Of a stretch of 64,000 nt of DNA, positions 10,672 through 22,600 are shown one piece after another (the first letter of the stretch is position 1; each line of letters starts with the position of its first letter). The stretch is from assembly GCF_016808335.1 (NCBI RefSeq), contig NC_053141.1, positions 5,386,711 through 5,450,710 on the forward strand, read 5' to 3'. Under the pieces are notes generated by a model, which saw only the letters and a program-made list of their open reading frames with translations, did not search any database and was not told the DNA's origin. The position numbers and the translations under genes were made by a program. The DNA is from Panicum virgatum (lineage: Eukaryota > Streptophyta > Magnoliopsida > Poales > Poaceae).

Positions 10672-10859
10672 CAGGGGCGGATCTACAGGGGGGGCTGAGG
10701 GGGCTCCAGCCCCCCTACTCCCCAAAACACCATGGAAAATAGAGGTAAGAAGGAGGGAGAAGAAGAGGAAAGAAAGGAGGGAGGAAGAAGAAAGGGGGGG
10801 CTGGAGGAAGAAGAAGGGAGATGAGCCCCCCCAAAAGACAAATCTTGGATCCGCCACTG
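10672..10859. mobile_element. hAT-type MITE, 188 bp
   Basis: Termini are CAGGGGCGGATC on the left and GATCCGCCACTG on the right, whose reverse complement is CAGTGGCGGATC, so 11 of 12 terminal bases match. Flanks GAAGCCGG (10664-10671) and GAAGCCGA (10860-10867) agree at 7 of 8 positions, fitting the 8-bp target duplication of hAT elements. The interior is strand-biased (G/A-rich) and non-coding. Confidence 0.8.
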
Positions 10860-10867
10860 GAAGCCGA

Positions 10868-12001
10868 CAAGACTTTCGCCCGGAGAATCCCATCCTAGCT
10901 GCACGTCCACGGCCCGACAAAGCAAGAAGTCCCCCGGGGCCGGTGGCGCAGCCGCGCCACCACACGCCATGGTCAACTCACACCTTCTCGCGCCACACCA
11001 CCCACAGTCGTGGTGCCGCTCACCACCGCCAATCCACCTCGCACCACCCCACGACCACCGCGCGCAGCCTCTCGCATCGCCATGAAGTCAGGAGCCGCCG
11101 TCGGTCGCAGACCAAATGTAGCCCAGCGACGAGAACCGCCGCACCTGCCACCTCCACGACCGCGGGGCGGACCCACAGCGCCCACCATCTGCCGAAGCTG
11201 CGCACCGAACCAACAATGGCTAGCCCCCTCCACCTCCAATGCCGCACCCTCGTGTGCGCGCGGCCGCCGCCGGCCTTAGGGAACTCGTGCCACAAGCTGC
11301 TGAAGGGAAGAACGCCGCCAGCACCGACCGCTGGCCCCGGTGTGCCGCCCAGGGCGAGGACCCGGAGCATGAACCGCCACTGCCAAAGATCCACCACCAT
11401 GGCCGCCGGACCCGGTCGCGGAGACACTGGATTCGGGCTCGCCGGCCACCAGCGCCGCGCACCACTGGCAGGCCACGCGCACCGACTGCACCTCCCTGCG
11501 CGCACCACGCTCGCATGTTGCCTCCGGATGCCGCCTGCACAGGTCTCACCCGCCCACGTACGGCCGCGTCGCGCCGCCTCCGGGTGAGCCTGCACACAGC
11601 CCCATGCAGCACTGCCACCGCCGCGCCGCCTAGTACATGACAGAATTGCCTTTGAAAACGATCGCTGGGGGTCTGACCGCGTGCCCGTGAAGCACATCCA
11701 TGATTTATCGCTGGGTGATCTCTTTGACAGATCAGTAACAGAGTAGCTAGCCACATGATTGTTCATTAATGAATTATCTGTCATCGTTGAAATGTTTTGA
11801 GCTTCCTGTGAACCTTGTTATTTTGCTTGCAAAACATACAAGACTTGTTCTTTTCTGTACACGTGCTGAGTTATAAACTTGATGGATTCAATGCTTGAGA
11901 TGCATGCCTCGCTCCATGTTGTGTATAAGGAAGATTGGAGGAAAAACATCTCGAACAAGCTAAGGTTGTCTAGCTACTAAATACTAATTTTTGTAGCTAA
12001 C
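10868..12001. other. GC-rich non-coding stretch then AT-rich flank, no gene identified
   Basis: From 10870 to 11640 the DNA is very GC-rich with open frames on both strands rich in Arg, Pro, Ala and His and no recognisable motif; such frames are expected by composition alone. From 11640 to 12001 it is ordinary AT-balanced sequence. It could be part of a retrotransposon or captured sequence; I cannot assign it. Confidence 0.4.
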
Positions 12002-12916
12002 TGAAAGTGATCGGGTGCTCGTAGCCTAAGAGGGGAGGGATGAATTAGGCAAACTAAAAATCTTTATCGCAATCTCCAACTAATTTGCACTAAAATAAAC
12101 TAGCACATACTATCTAAATGTGCAACTAATGTTCTTCTAGTGTGAAAACTCTCATCCCAAAAGAGTCATGCAACCTATAGCCAATTCTATCAAGATACTA
12201 CTCTAAGAAAGTAAGGCAAGCAAGTTACAAGTATGAAATGCAGAAGCTTAAAGGAGGGATAAGAGGAAGCAAACTCTTTGACACGAGAATTTATCCCGTG
12301 ATTCGGTTAGCCACAAAGGCACACCTACATTCTCGTTGTCGAGGCACTCACAAAAAATATTGCTTCTCGATAATCAAGTCTCTTCCGGGGACACCGAGTC
12401 ACCACAGTCACCTTGATCCCGATTTTCACTAAGGAGCTTCACCAAGAAGACTGGGGTCTCCACGTCCCCCGCACAAGGATGTCGACGATGCTCCACACCA
12501 AACTGGAGAGTCATTGACGTACCGGTGAGCAACAATACTCCAAGAAGCCGGCGCACCAAGATACAATGTTGGTTCACTCTAGAACCACAACACAAGGCAC
12601 AACACCTTGCTTTCTCACTCACTTAAGAGCTAACCTAGCACTACTCTCAAAAGTGTGCTAAGGACTAAAGATTTGATCACTAAGTTCTTGAATGGCTTGG
12701 AGATGTTCTTGGGTGTGGGTGTGATGTCTTGGAACTCTAGCAACTCCAAAATGACCGGGGTGAGGTATATATATAGGCCACCAAGTCCATAGAGCCGTTA
12801 CTAGCCGTTACCCATTCTCTGCGTAGGGCATCGGAAGAACCGATGACTAGGCATCAGTGTAACCGGTCACACACGGCACTGAACTAGCCGTTAGCCTTCT
12901 GACGCGCCTGTCCTAC
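12002..12916 (+). repeat. Unclassified interspersed repeat, left part (split by CACTA B)
   Basis: Begins tgaaagtgatcgggtgctcg at 12002. The same sequence, inverted and diverged, lies at about 40905-41476, including the segments gcaacctatagccaattct and tccacgtcccccgcacaa. The repeat contains motifs such as aaccgatg and is non-coding. CACTA B is inserted at 12916/23824 and similar (r)aaccggtgc and accatcggttaaaccgatg sequence continues at 23824-24200. Its class is not certain; an LTR or large non-autonomous element is possible. Confidence 0.6.
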
Positions 12917-13188
12917 CACTACTAGAAAACGGGTGGAGGACAATTGGCACCGGGTGGTGGTTCCAACCGGTTCCAATGCGTCAGCATAGGCCCCGGTTTG
13001 AACCACCACCCGGTACCAAATGAAGGCGGCGCTATAGGCACCGGTTGATGGTAATAACCGGTTTCTATGGTGATGAAACGTGGCAGCTGCCAGGAGCTCG
13101 GGCCTAAGGCACCGGTTGGTGCCTTGACCCGGTGCTATTGAACAAAATTTAGCACCGGGTCATTGAAACCAACTGATGCCTTTGGCCC
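12917..13188. repeat. Left TIR and subterminal repeats of CACTA B
   Basis: After the 14-bp TIR come at least five partly palindromic motifs with cores (g)gcaccgg and aaccggt, near 12945, 12990, 13038, 13110 and 13150. They match those at the right end (23608-23800) and at 17625-17945. Such arrays are expected TnpA-type binding sites. Confidence 0.8.
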
Positions 13189-13200
13189 GAGCCTATAAAT
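13189..13200 (+). promoter_or_regulatory. TATA box of CACTA B transposase gene
   Basis: CCTATAAATACC directly follows the left subterminal array and lies about 410 bases before the probable ATG at 13612. An AT-rich 5' leader with a probable intron (acceptor CAG at 13609-13611) fills the gap. Confidence 0.6.
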
Positions 13201-13611
13201 ACCCCAGCCCCTCCCCCCTCAAGCTACCGTGAACTCACTGTTCATGGCAGCTGAGTGAGGTGAGGGGAGGTGGATTTTTGTTTTTTTCTGAAAAAAAGGT
13301 TAGTTATTTTTCTTTATAACTTAGCAATTAATTTTTAGAAACAGTTATTACTTGATTTAGTTTATACATGTGATAATTATTTTTATTTGTAGCATCTTAT
13401 TGTAGTTATATGCGTTATCAATTTATTTGATATTTGAATACTATCAAATTATTGTATTTATATGTTTTATCAATTTATTTGATAAGTGAATAGTATCTAT
13501 TTATTATAGTTATATGCATTATCAATTATATAAATATATTGTTATAAATTGGTAGTATGAATGAACTATTTGTACAGTACAATGATATATATAAATGTAT
13601 TGTGGACCCAG

Positions 13612-16600
13612 ATGAGTCGGCAATGGATGTACATGGCCGACCGGCGTTCAAAGGAGTTCATGGATGGCGTGCATGAATTCATAGAAGCGGCCGAGAAACA
13701 CAAGTATGGCGGTTTCGTTCGTTGTCCATGCAAATTCTGTAAGAATGAGAAGGATTACTCATCATCAAGAACCATCCATAGTCACTTGTTCAATAGTGGT
13801 TTCATGCCGAACTACTATGTTTGGACCAAGCATGGCGAAAGAGGAATTGTGCTGGATAATAATGTAGAAGAAGAGGACATGATTCCTGGACTTGCAGCCA
13901 ATTATAATTCCTTTTTCAATGACACTGCAATGGGTGAGCCTAAAGAAGATACTGAAGGATACGTTGTAGAAGATGATCTTGGTCAGATGTTGCGCGAAGC
14001 TGAGGAAGGTTGCGAAACAGAACAGGAATCGAGAGATCTGAAGCGTATGTTGGAGGACTACAGAACATTGTTGTACTCTGATTGCAAACAAGACCAAAAG
14101 AAATTGGGTACCACATTGGAATTATTGCAATGGAAGGCATCAAATAGTTTGTCTGACAAGAGATTCGAGGAGTTGCTGAAACTTATAAAAAACTTACTCC
14201 CTGAGGGTAACACCTTGCCGGAGACAACATACGAGGCAAAAAAAGTTGTTTGTCCTTTAGGATTAGAGGCACAGAAGATACATGCTTGTCCTAATGACTG
14301 CATCCTATATCGAGGTGAGTATGAAAATTTGGATTAATGCCCTGTATGCAACGCATGCCGGTATAAGATCCCTCGAGATGATCCAGGCGACGTTGAGGGG
14401 ATGCGTGTCAAGAAGAGGGTGCCTGCCAAGGTGATGTGGTATTTTCCTCTAATACCACGTCTGAAACGTTTGTTCATGAACAAAACGAATGCTAAATTGA
14501 TGCGATGGTACAAAGAAGGGCGTAAGCAAGACAATATGTTGAGACACCCCACTGATGGGTCGCAGTGGAGAAAAGTGGACAGAACATTCCCAACATTTGC
14601 AAATGATGCGAGGAATATAAGATTCGGCTTAAGTACGGATGGCATGAATCCTTTCGGTGAGCAGAGCAGTGGCCATAGTACCTGGCTTGTGACACTCTGT
14701 ATATACAACATTCCTCCCTGGTTGTGTATGAAGCGGAAATTCATTATGATGCCGGTGCTTATCCCCGGCCCAAAGCAACCCGGTAACGATATAGATGTGT
14801 ATCTGAAACTACTGATTGAGGATCTTCTATTGTTGTGGAAAGAGGAGGGTGTTCGTATGTGGGATGCGCACGCAGAGGATCATTTTAACCTTCGTGCATT
14901 GCTTTTCGTAACCACCAACGATTGGCCAGCACTAAGTAACCTCTCTGGACAATCCAATAAGGGTTATAGGGCATGCACCCATTGTTTAGAAGAAACCGAC
15001 AACATGTACCTCAAGCACTGTAGGAAGATCGTGTATATGGGTCATCGTCGATTTCTTCCGATCAAGCACCCATTAAGGAGGAGGCATGCTCACTACGATG
15101 GAAAGGAAGCTCATCGTACCAAGCCTAGGCACCATTGTGGGAAAATGGTGTTTGAAATGGTCAAAGATATAAAAGTAGTATTCGGAAAAAGGACCCAGCA
15201 GTAAATCAGTGCAGAGTGATGACGGATGTGCTATGTGGAAGAAGAAGAGTATTATTTGGGAGTTACCTTATTGGGAAGTCTTAGACGTCCGCCACGCAAT
15301 TGATGTGATGCACCTAACAAAAAATCTTTGTGTGAACCTTCTAGGTTTCCTTGGTGTCTACGGTAAGGCAAATGATACATTGGAAGCGCGGCAAGATCTT
15401 CAACGTATGAAACAACGGGCCGCCCTACATCCAGAAAAAAGGGATAAAGGACATCATTATCTAGGTCCTGCGTGCTACACTCTTAGTAAGGAAGAGAAGC
15501 AAAGTATGTTTGACTGTTTCAACAGTATCAAGGTCCCATCAGGCTACTCTTCGAATATAAAGAGGCTACTGAACTTGAAAGAGAAGAAATTCGCACACGT
15601 AAAGTCCCATGACTGTCACGTGTTGATGACGCAATTGATTCCAGTTGCACTTAGAGGTATTCTACCAGCTATTGTTCGAGCAACAATCATAAAGCTATGT
15701 GCCTTTCTCAACATAATTTCTCAGAAGGCAATCGATCCATCGAGTTTAAGCAGGCTACAAGAGGATGCTGTCCAAAGTTTAGTCAGTCTTGAAATGATAT
15801 TTCCTCCATCATTCTTCAATATTATGACGCATCTTCTAGTTCACCTGGTCAAAGAGATTGGTATTCTCGGTCCTGTTTTCCTTCATAATATGTTCCCTTT
15901 TGAACGATACTTTGCAGTCCTAAAGAAATACGTTCATAATCGGGCTCGTCCAGAAGGAAGCATTGCGAAGGGTTACGTCATAGAGGAGGTCATTGAGTTT
16001 TGTGTTGACTATGTGGAAGAACTCTGCCCAATTGGGATTCTAGTATCACGTCATGAGGGGCGGCTGATTGGAAAGGGCACACTTGGAAGAAAATCAGTAA
16101 ATGCCACAGATCATGCCACGTTGAGCAAAGCACATCTCACAGTTCTGCAACAATCAGCCTTGGTGGCTCCATACATGGAGGAGCACATGCAAATTGTGTG
16201 AAGCATATACCCATTGAAGTCTGAGACATGGATTACAAAACATCATAATGATACATTCGCCACCTGGTTGCAGAAGGAAGTCATGGCTAACGATCAAATT
16301 CATGAGCAGCTAGCTTGGCTGGCCAGGGGTCCGGCAAATTCAATTTTGATGTACCAAGGATATGAAATTAATGGTTACACATTTTATACAAGAGTCCAAG
16401 ATAACAAGAGCACCAATCAAAATAGTGGTGTCCGTATAGATGCCACCGACTCTAGTGGCCAAACGAACTCATATTTTGGTTACATTGAAGAGATCTGGAA
16501 ACTCGACTATGGGCCGTTGAAAATACCTCTATTTCGTTGTCAATGGGTTAAACTCACAGGAAAAGGTGTCGATATCGACGAGTACGGAATGGCAACGGTA

Positions 16601-16966
16601 GACCTCAAAGAGCTAGGCTATCGAGACGAACCATTCGTCCTAGCTAAAGATGTCACTCAAGTTTTCTATGTGCAGGACATGTCTAGCAAACCGAGAAAGG
16701 ACAAGTCCACGAATAAATCAAGATTTATAGGTGCCGGAGATGAGCCAAAGCGCCATATTGTTCTGGCAGGAAAAAGGAAAATTGTGGGAGTTGACGATGT
16801 CACAGATGAAGAAGAATACAATAAGGTTGAAGATATGACTCCGTTCGCAGTGGAGGTTGACACAAATATTCTTTTAACCGAAGAGGAGGCTCCGTACGCA
16901 CCTCATGGTCATAATGAAGGGACGATTGTAAAGCGAACCATCGTTAATATTCTCTTAGTTGAATGA
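13612..16966 (+). pseudogene. CACTA B transposase (Transpos_assoc - Transposase_21 - DUF4218 - DUF4216)
   Basis: The frame from ATG 13612 encodes the Transpos_assoc zinc-binding-like domain (C-P-C-K-F-C, then H-S-H-L), then after 14340 a C-P-V-C pair and the Transposase_21 catalytic region with Asp residues in L-S-T-D-G-M-N-P-F and T-N-D-W-P-A. DUF4218 follows (H-L-V-K-E-I-G-I-L-G-P-V, M-F-P-F-E-R-Y), and DUF4216 (Y-Q-G-Y-E-I-N-G-Y-T-F-Y to V-D-D-V-T-D-E-E-E-Y) ends at 16966. Three lesions break it: TAA at 14335-14337, a one-base gain in the A-run near 15186-15190 that shifts the frame, and TGA at 16199-16201, most simply CGA to TGA. Otherwise it is well preserved. The intact family cuts element ends in the nucleus. 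No readthrough signal is apparent, so I call it a recent pseudogene. Confidence 0.93.
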
Positions 16967-16999
16967 TTATGTCTTGTAATATTTTTGTGAACATTATTA

Positions 17000-17618
17000 G
17001 ATTTCTTATGCAATGAATTGATTTATTGGACAATTAAATGATTTATTATGCAATTATTTGATTTATTATGATTTATTATGCAATTAAAATGATTACTTAT
17101 GCACCTAAATGATTTATCATGTAGTAATTAGAATTATTGTCCATTTAAATGATTTACTATGCAATTATTTGATTTATTATGCAATTAAAATGATTAGTTA
17201 TGCACCTAAATGATTTATCATGTAGTAATTAGAATTATTGTGCATTTAAATGATTTATTATGCAATTATTTGATTTATTATGCAATTAAAATGATTAGTT
17301 ATGCACCTAAATGATTTATCATGTAGTAATTAGAATTATTGTGCATTTAAATGATTTATTATGCAATTAAAATAATTAGTTATGCACCTAAATGGTTTAT
17401 TATGTAGTAATTAGAATTATTGTTCATTTAAATGATTTATTATGCAATTATTTGATTTATTATGCAATTAAAATAATTAGTTATGCATCTAAATGGTTTA
17501 TCATGTAGTAATTAGAATTATTGTGCATTTAAATGATTTATTATGCAATTATTTGATTTATTATGCAATTAAAATAATTAGTTATGCACCTAAATGATTT
17601 ATTATGTAGTAATTAAAA
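17000..17618 (+). repeat. 101-bp AT-rich tandem array in CACTA B
   Basis: The phrase gcaccTaaatg(a/g)ttta begins at 17101, 17202, 17303, 17384, 17485 (as gcatct) and 17586. Spacings are 101, 101, 81, 101 and 101; the short unit lacks a 20-bp atttgatttattatgcaatt-type segment. Units differ at only a few positions. Non-coding, between the two genes. Confidence 0.92.
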
Positions 17619-17624
17619 GAAGGC

Positions 17625-17950
17625 CTTAGGTACCGGTTAGAATTGTCAACCGGTACCTAAGGCAGGCAATTCGAAAAAAAAGGGGTGGGTGCGGGTTCGA
17701 ACCGTGGCCGCGGCGCACAAATTACACAAAGTTACCATTGAGTTATCGAGGGATTTCAGATGTTATCCCACCAGAAATCTACAAAAGTAAATTTCAAAGA
17801 CCCTAAGGCACTGGTTTTCGTTCCCCACCCGGTGCCAAAGGGCAATTCAGTTCCCGCCCGTTGGGCACCTAAGGCACCGGGTGGAATGACACCCGGTCCC
17901 TAAGGCTGGCTTAGGTACCGGGTGACTTTATCACCCGGTGCCAAAGGCTT
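17625..17950. repeat. Internal copy of subterminal repeats before gene 2 of CACTA B
   Basis: Motifs ggtaccggttag...caaccggtacc (17637-17662), cactggtt...acccggtgcc (17818-17838), gcaccgggtgg...cacccggtccc (17873-17903) and ggtaccgggtga...cacccggtgcc (17914-17944) repeat the terminal motif family. They lie just before the TATA box at 17954. Their position suggests that the TnpA-like product could bind its own promoter; this is inference. Confidence 0.75.
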
Positions 17951-17953
17951 CCA

Positions 17954-17963
17954 CCATATAAGC
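17954..17963 (+). promoter_or_regulatory. TATA box of CACTA B TnpA-like gene
   Basis: CCATATAAGC follows the internal subterminal motifs and precedes a GC-rich leader (17965-18550) that has open but unconvincing frames on both strands. The same order occurs at 3834 in element A. Confidence 0.5.
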
Positions 17964-18581
17964 ACCGGTCCTCTCCATCTTCCTCCACTCGCTGCCGCCC
18001 TCCGCCGCCTCGACCTCCGCCGCCGCCGCGCCGCCGCCCCACGTCGACGTTCCTCGCTCTGCAGCTCTGCGCCACCGCGCACCGCTCCCGTGCGCCGCCG
18101 CCGTCGATCCGCCGCCCCGCCATGCCTCTTCGCCGCCCATTCGTCACCGGAGCTAGGTGAGGTGGTGAGGAAGCCCGACCCATACCACATTTCCCCTCTC
18201 TCTCTCTCGCTCTATCTCGCCGGCGATTGCTCACCGAAGCCGCGGCTCCCCCCCCCTCGCCGCCGAGCGGCCACCTCTGACTACCGCCGCACCTCCTGGA
18301 CCCCCTAGCCGCGTTCCCCGTCTCCCCCTCTCCCTCCCCGGCCTAACCTCGCCACGAACTGAGCCCCGGAGCACCGTTTTCGGTGTACTCCGGCGGTCCG
18401 CCGCCGCGTCTGCTCGCCGCCGCTGCAAAGCGCCGCCCGCCCGAGCCGCCGGCTCTGCCTAGCGCCAAGCCGCGCCGTCGCCCGAGCAGAGCCGAGCCGC
18501 AGCTCAGCCAGTAGCCGCGTCTCAAGCCGCCCCCACCCTGTTTCAGCCATTATATCGAGATCCCACGGATCGGATCTGTGA
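17964..18581 (+). other. GC-rich leader of gene 2 in CACTA B, no recognisable protein
   Basis: About 600 bases rich in ccg and cgcc triplets, with overlapping open frames in most frames on both strands. No domain or consistent codon pattern is visible. It probably forms a transcribed leader or first intron, by analogy with 3845-4235. Confidence 0.45.
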
Positions 18582-19037
18582 GATCCGAGCCGAACTAGAG
18601 CCGCCCCGGCGCTTTTGCTAAAGAGACCTTGAGTTTCTTCAAAATTAACCCACAGTCCTTCCTAGTTCAAAAGAAATTCCAAGGAGGCCATTTATAGATT
18701 TTTCTTGCAAATAAGTCCCTAGAATCTTGTTTTACACATATCTTTCCCATTTTGACTCTGATTTTAGCGATTCTTGCGCTCACGCGATCCTTGCATCGTG
18801 CATCTGTTAGATCCGAGCCGAACCAGAGCCGCCCTGGGGCTTTTGATAAAGAGACCCTGAGTTTCTTCAAAATTAACCCGCGGTCCTTCCTAGTTCAAAA
18901 GAAATTCCAGAGAGGCCTTTATAGATTTTTCTTGCAAATAAGTCCCTAGAATCTTGTTTTAGCCATATCTTTCACATTTTGACTCCAATTTTAGTGATTC
19001 TTGCGCTCACGCGATCCTTGCATCGTGCATCGTGCAT
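18582..19037 (+). repeat. 228-bp tandem duplication in leader intron
   Basis: The block starting gatccgagccgaac at 18582 recurs at 18810, a period of 228 bases, with few differences; both copies end in gatccttgcatcgtgcat. A degenerate catgtaactc(a/g)tgtat short repeat follows to about 19160. Confidence 0.85.
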
Positions 19038-19334
19038 GTAACTCATGTATGTATCATGTAACTCGTGTATTTCTGTAACTCATGTATTTATCATGTAACT
19101 CATGTATTTATCATGTAACTCGTGTATTTCTGTAACTCATGCATGTATTTATGTATTATGAATTCTTCATTCTTAATTATGAAATCAAACATGACGCTCT
19201 CTCCTTCTTAACGACTTCTTAACGGCGATCGGTCTCTCGCTAACTCTCGTTGTCTACTTGTTCCCCGACGCTCTCTCGCTGTCACCCCACCGACGCTCTC
19301 TCGTTGTCTCCTCACCGATGCTCGGTCTCTCGCT

Positions 19335-19339
19335 CACAC

Positions 19340-19380
<41 letters not shown>

Positions 19381-19565
19381 GACTCACACACACACTAACT
19401 CTTTCTCTGTCCCACTAACACACAAACACACACACACACTGACTCACACACACACTAACTCTCTATCTCTCTTTCTCTGTCCCACTCACACACAAACACA
19501 CACACACACACACTCTCTCTCTCCCTCTAACATACATACACTCTCTCACACACACACTCTCTCTC
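19335..19565 (+). repeat. (CA)n and (CT)n microsatellite cluster
   Basis: Long cacacaca and ctctctct tracts, with a duplicated segment around cactgactcacacacacactaactct (19377 and 19438). A frame through it encodes only Thr/His/Ser/Leu repeats and is not a gene. Confidence 0.9.
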
Positions 19566-19620
19566 TCTTTCAAACACGCATATTCGTTCAAAGAATAGAA
19601 TTCTCCTGCTTCATTTAAGG

Positions 19621-22600
19621 ATGGACACATACTCTAACACATTTTTACAGTTTCAGTTAAGGATAGACCCCTTCGGTGATGACGAGGTCGCCAAGCAATA
19701 CATGTTGGACGCAATAAACGAAGATACGAGGGCCAACACCACCCAGCCAATCGCTGAAGAAGATGGTCGGACAGCTGATTCGTTCCTGAATATGTCTGGA
19801 GATGCCGATGAAGAAGATGATGACTTTGCGCCGCCGCCCAATCAATAGCAGCATGTTCCAGTACGAATCTTAAAACTATATGCATGGTGACTTCAGTAGA
19901 TTAGTTTTGCGATTAACATATCTTTTCTGTAATTTAGTCGACCTCCGCATCGACTTCGTTGAGCCAGTCAAAAGGGAGACGCCAGCCAACCAAGAAAATG
20001 GAGGGAAGACAGGTCATCATAGAAGTGGACGCAGAGGGCTGTCCAAGTTCTCCAGAGGCTGCTAGCACAAAATTTGTCAACCAATGTGGGGTTATTGTTC
20101 GGGCAAGAATTCCGATCACCACAAGACTATGGAAAACGAGCAAACCCAAAGAATAGCAACACGCCGTGCCTGCACATCAAAAGGAAATGCTATGGGCAGA
20201 ACTCAAGGATATGTTCACTCTTCCTGAAGGAGTTGACCAAGAACTTGTGAAGAAATGTGCCTTGAAAAAGATGGCCCTTGCCTTTGCAACTTTCAAGAAG
20301 AAGTTGTACATTAATTACATCAAAAAGGATAAAGAGCCGAGCTGGGACGATCTTCCTCATGTTAAACCATACTGGAAGGAGTTCAAACAATACAAACTAT
20401 CAGAGGAAGCCCAAGAAAAATCCGAACAGGCCAAGGTGAATGTAGCAAATAAGAAGTACAGCCACCACCTTGGGGCTGCCGGGTACAAGAAGTCAATAAA
20501 AAAATGGCAGAAGATGGAGCAGGACCTTATGGATAGAGGCATCAGGCCGACGACTTGGGATTGGCCGGATAGATCCAAGTGGTGGTTATTAGCTAATGGC
20601 GTGACACTAAACCAGTTGGATGGAAATTTGGTCGTGCCCGAGCATATGCACGAAGTGTCCCGCGATCTAGTCGCTGCAATAGATGAGACCCAACAAGGAA
20701 CATTCCAACCTCAAAGGGAGAATGATGAGCTGCAAGGGCATTAAAGAATCCGGAACACCCTGGACGAGCCCGCGGCATCGGCGTGGTCCCATGGAAAGTT
20801 GCTTGGGCCGGAGATTCCTCTTACAAGACTCACCGAAAGAGCAAAGCCGAACAGGAAGAGAAACTTCGTGCCATGCAAGAAGAGATGATAAGGAAGGTTG
20901 CGTCCTTGGAATCTCAGGTGGACGCCAGGGGCAATAAGGCAGTGTAGCTAGCTCTGAGCCAAAGGGGCACTACTGGGTCTCACCCGGATGTTGTGATAAG
21001 CCCAGTCTCTCAGCGACGCAGTAGCTGTGCATCCACAGCGGCACCCGACGTACAAGCGGAACAGCAACCCCAGATTGAGCCAACGGCGGTAGATGACCAG
21101 AGGTATCGAGTGGACGATGTCACCATGCCGACACCGTACGAGCTTCATGTGCGAGCAAGAAATATATCCATTCATGTCACATACGGGTCAGCCCTGCCCC
21201 TGAATCCTTCTACTACAATTCATGGAAGGCCGATACCCCTGGCTACACCTCCGTCACACTCGAGCAGATAGTTGGAAACAATGAGGATCTCTTGAGCTCG
21301 ACTTCGTTGGAGGGGATGGAGAGAAGACATTGGGAGACGCACTTCACGGGGTCGTTCTATGGCGCAAGGCTGACATCAAACTTACTGAAAGCACAACGGC
21401 TCCCGTGAAGACCGATCGCCCTTCACCGCGGTCTCCCTCACCGCCGTCCCCACAACCACCTCCTTCACCACCGTCTCCGCCGGCGCAAAGGGCCACGAGT
21501 ACTCCAACTCCTCCTGACCCAGAAAAAGAAAAGAAAAAGACAGCATCCCTCCCAGCGGCTGGACCCTCAAAGAAGAAGCAGAAAACGGTTGAAAGAAAAT
21601 TAACCTACGAGAAAACTGCTGAGGAGTTGGAAGAGGAGACTGCTCGATATATGAAAGAACAATTGAAGCTTAAAGTCCCCCTGCTGAGGGAAAAGGTACC
21701 TCTAGAACTAGGGAAAAAGCTTCTCGCAAACCTAGACAACCCACCAAAACCGAAAAGCTTACCCTCGGACTATGATCGTACTCTGACAAAAGCACACAAG
21801 GTGAGAAATCTGAAGAAAAAATGTGGCAAGACCATTCCTCTGCTTGGCACACAACAAAAAGGACTCCAGCCCCTCCGGGTGCCAGGGTTGCTACTCCTAC
21901 ACTCGACGGATGTACAACTCCAGGCGGACCTACAGGCCGCGATATTTCTTTCTGAAACTGGATTAATGCTAGAGGAGGCAACGGGGCAAGTGGAGGCGGA
22001 AATCCCTATCGCTCCCATTCTTACTCCATTCCAGCATGGAAAACCTTTTGTCACTGAGGAAGAGGAGAAAAGTCAAGGCACGCAGATGTTCAATTTGCAT
22101 AGATGGTACCTGCGAATGTCGAAGGACCAAGGGAAAATGTTTGGAGTCAAGTATCGTGACCATGATTTCTTCCGCGGGGAGGAGGACTTCTGGGTGTACT
22201 TCGAAAATTTATATCACATTTACCATCGACAAGCCCTCGACGCCTCTATCATCACCATTTGGGTTTTGTAAGTATCACTTACCTCTACATTAATATTTTT
22301 TGTTAACAAGAACATAATTATATGTGTGCATTATAAAATTTCTATTGTATCGTTTAGATAGGAGACCCAAAGAAGCCGAAAACATGGATGACACTATCAG
22401 ATCGGCTTCATGTCTCCTTTGTTAGTCAACCAGAAAGTACTCAACAAAAATTACAAGGAAACGTGCCAAAACATGTACGATTCGTTGACTAGGCAAAATT
22501 ACAAATCCTATATATTCATACCATACAACTTTGGGTAAGTCTTGGTCGACTCAATCCTCTGTTATATTACTAAATAAATACTAAGTCGTCTAATGCATGT

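Noticed and set aside
10943..11784. Long overlapping frames (up to 254 codons)
   Set aside because: Both strands are open with Arg/Ala/Pro/His-rich sequence and no motif; expected at this GC content.
17000..17618. Regularly spaced repeats resembling a CRISPR array
   Set aside because: Units are contiguous 101-bp tandem repeats without unique spacers, in a plant transposon.
17900..18550. Several frames in the CACTA B leader
   Set aside because: Open on both strands, no conservation with the equivalent leader in element A.
19250..19618. 122-codon Thr/His/Ser-rich frame
   Set aside because: Entirely a translated (CA)n/(CT)n microsatellite.
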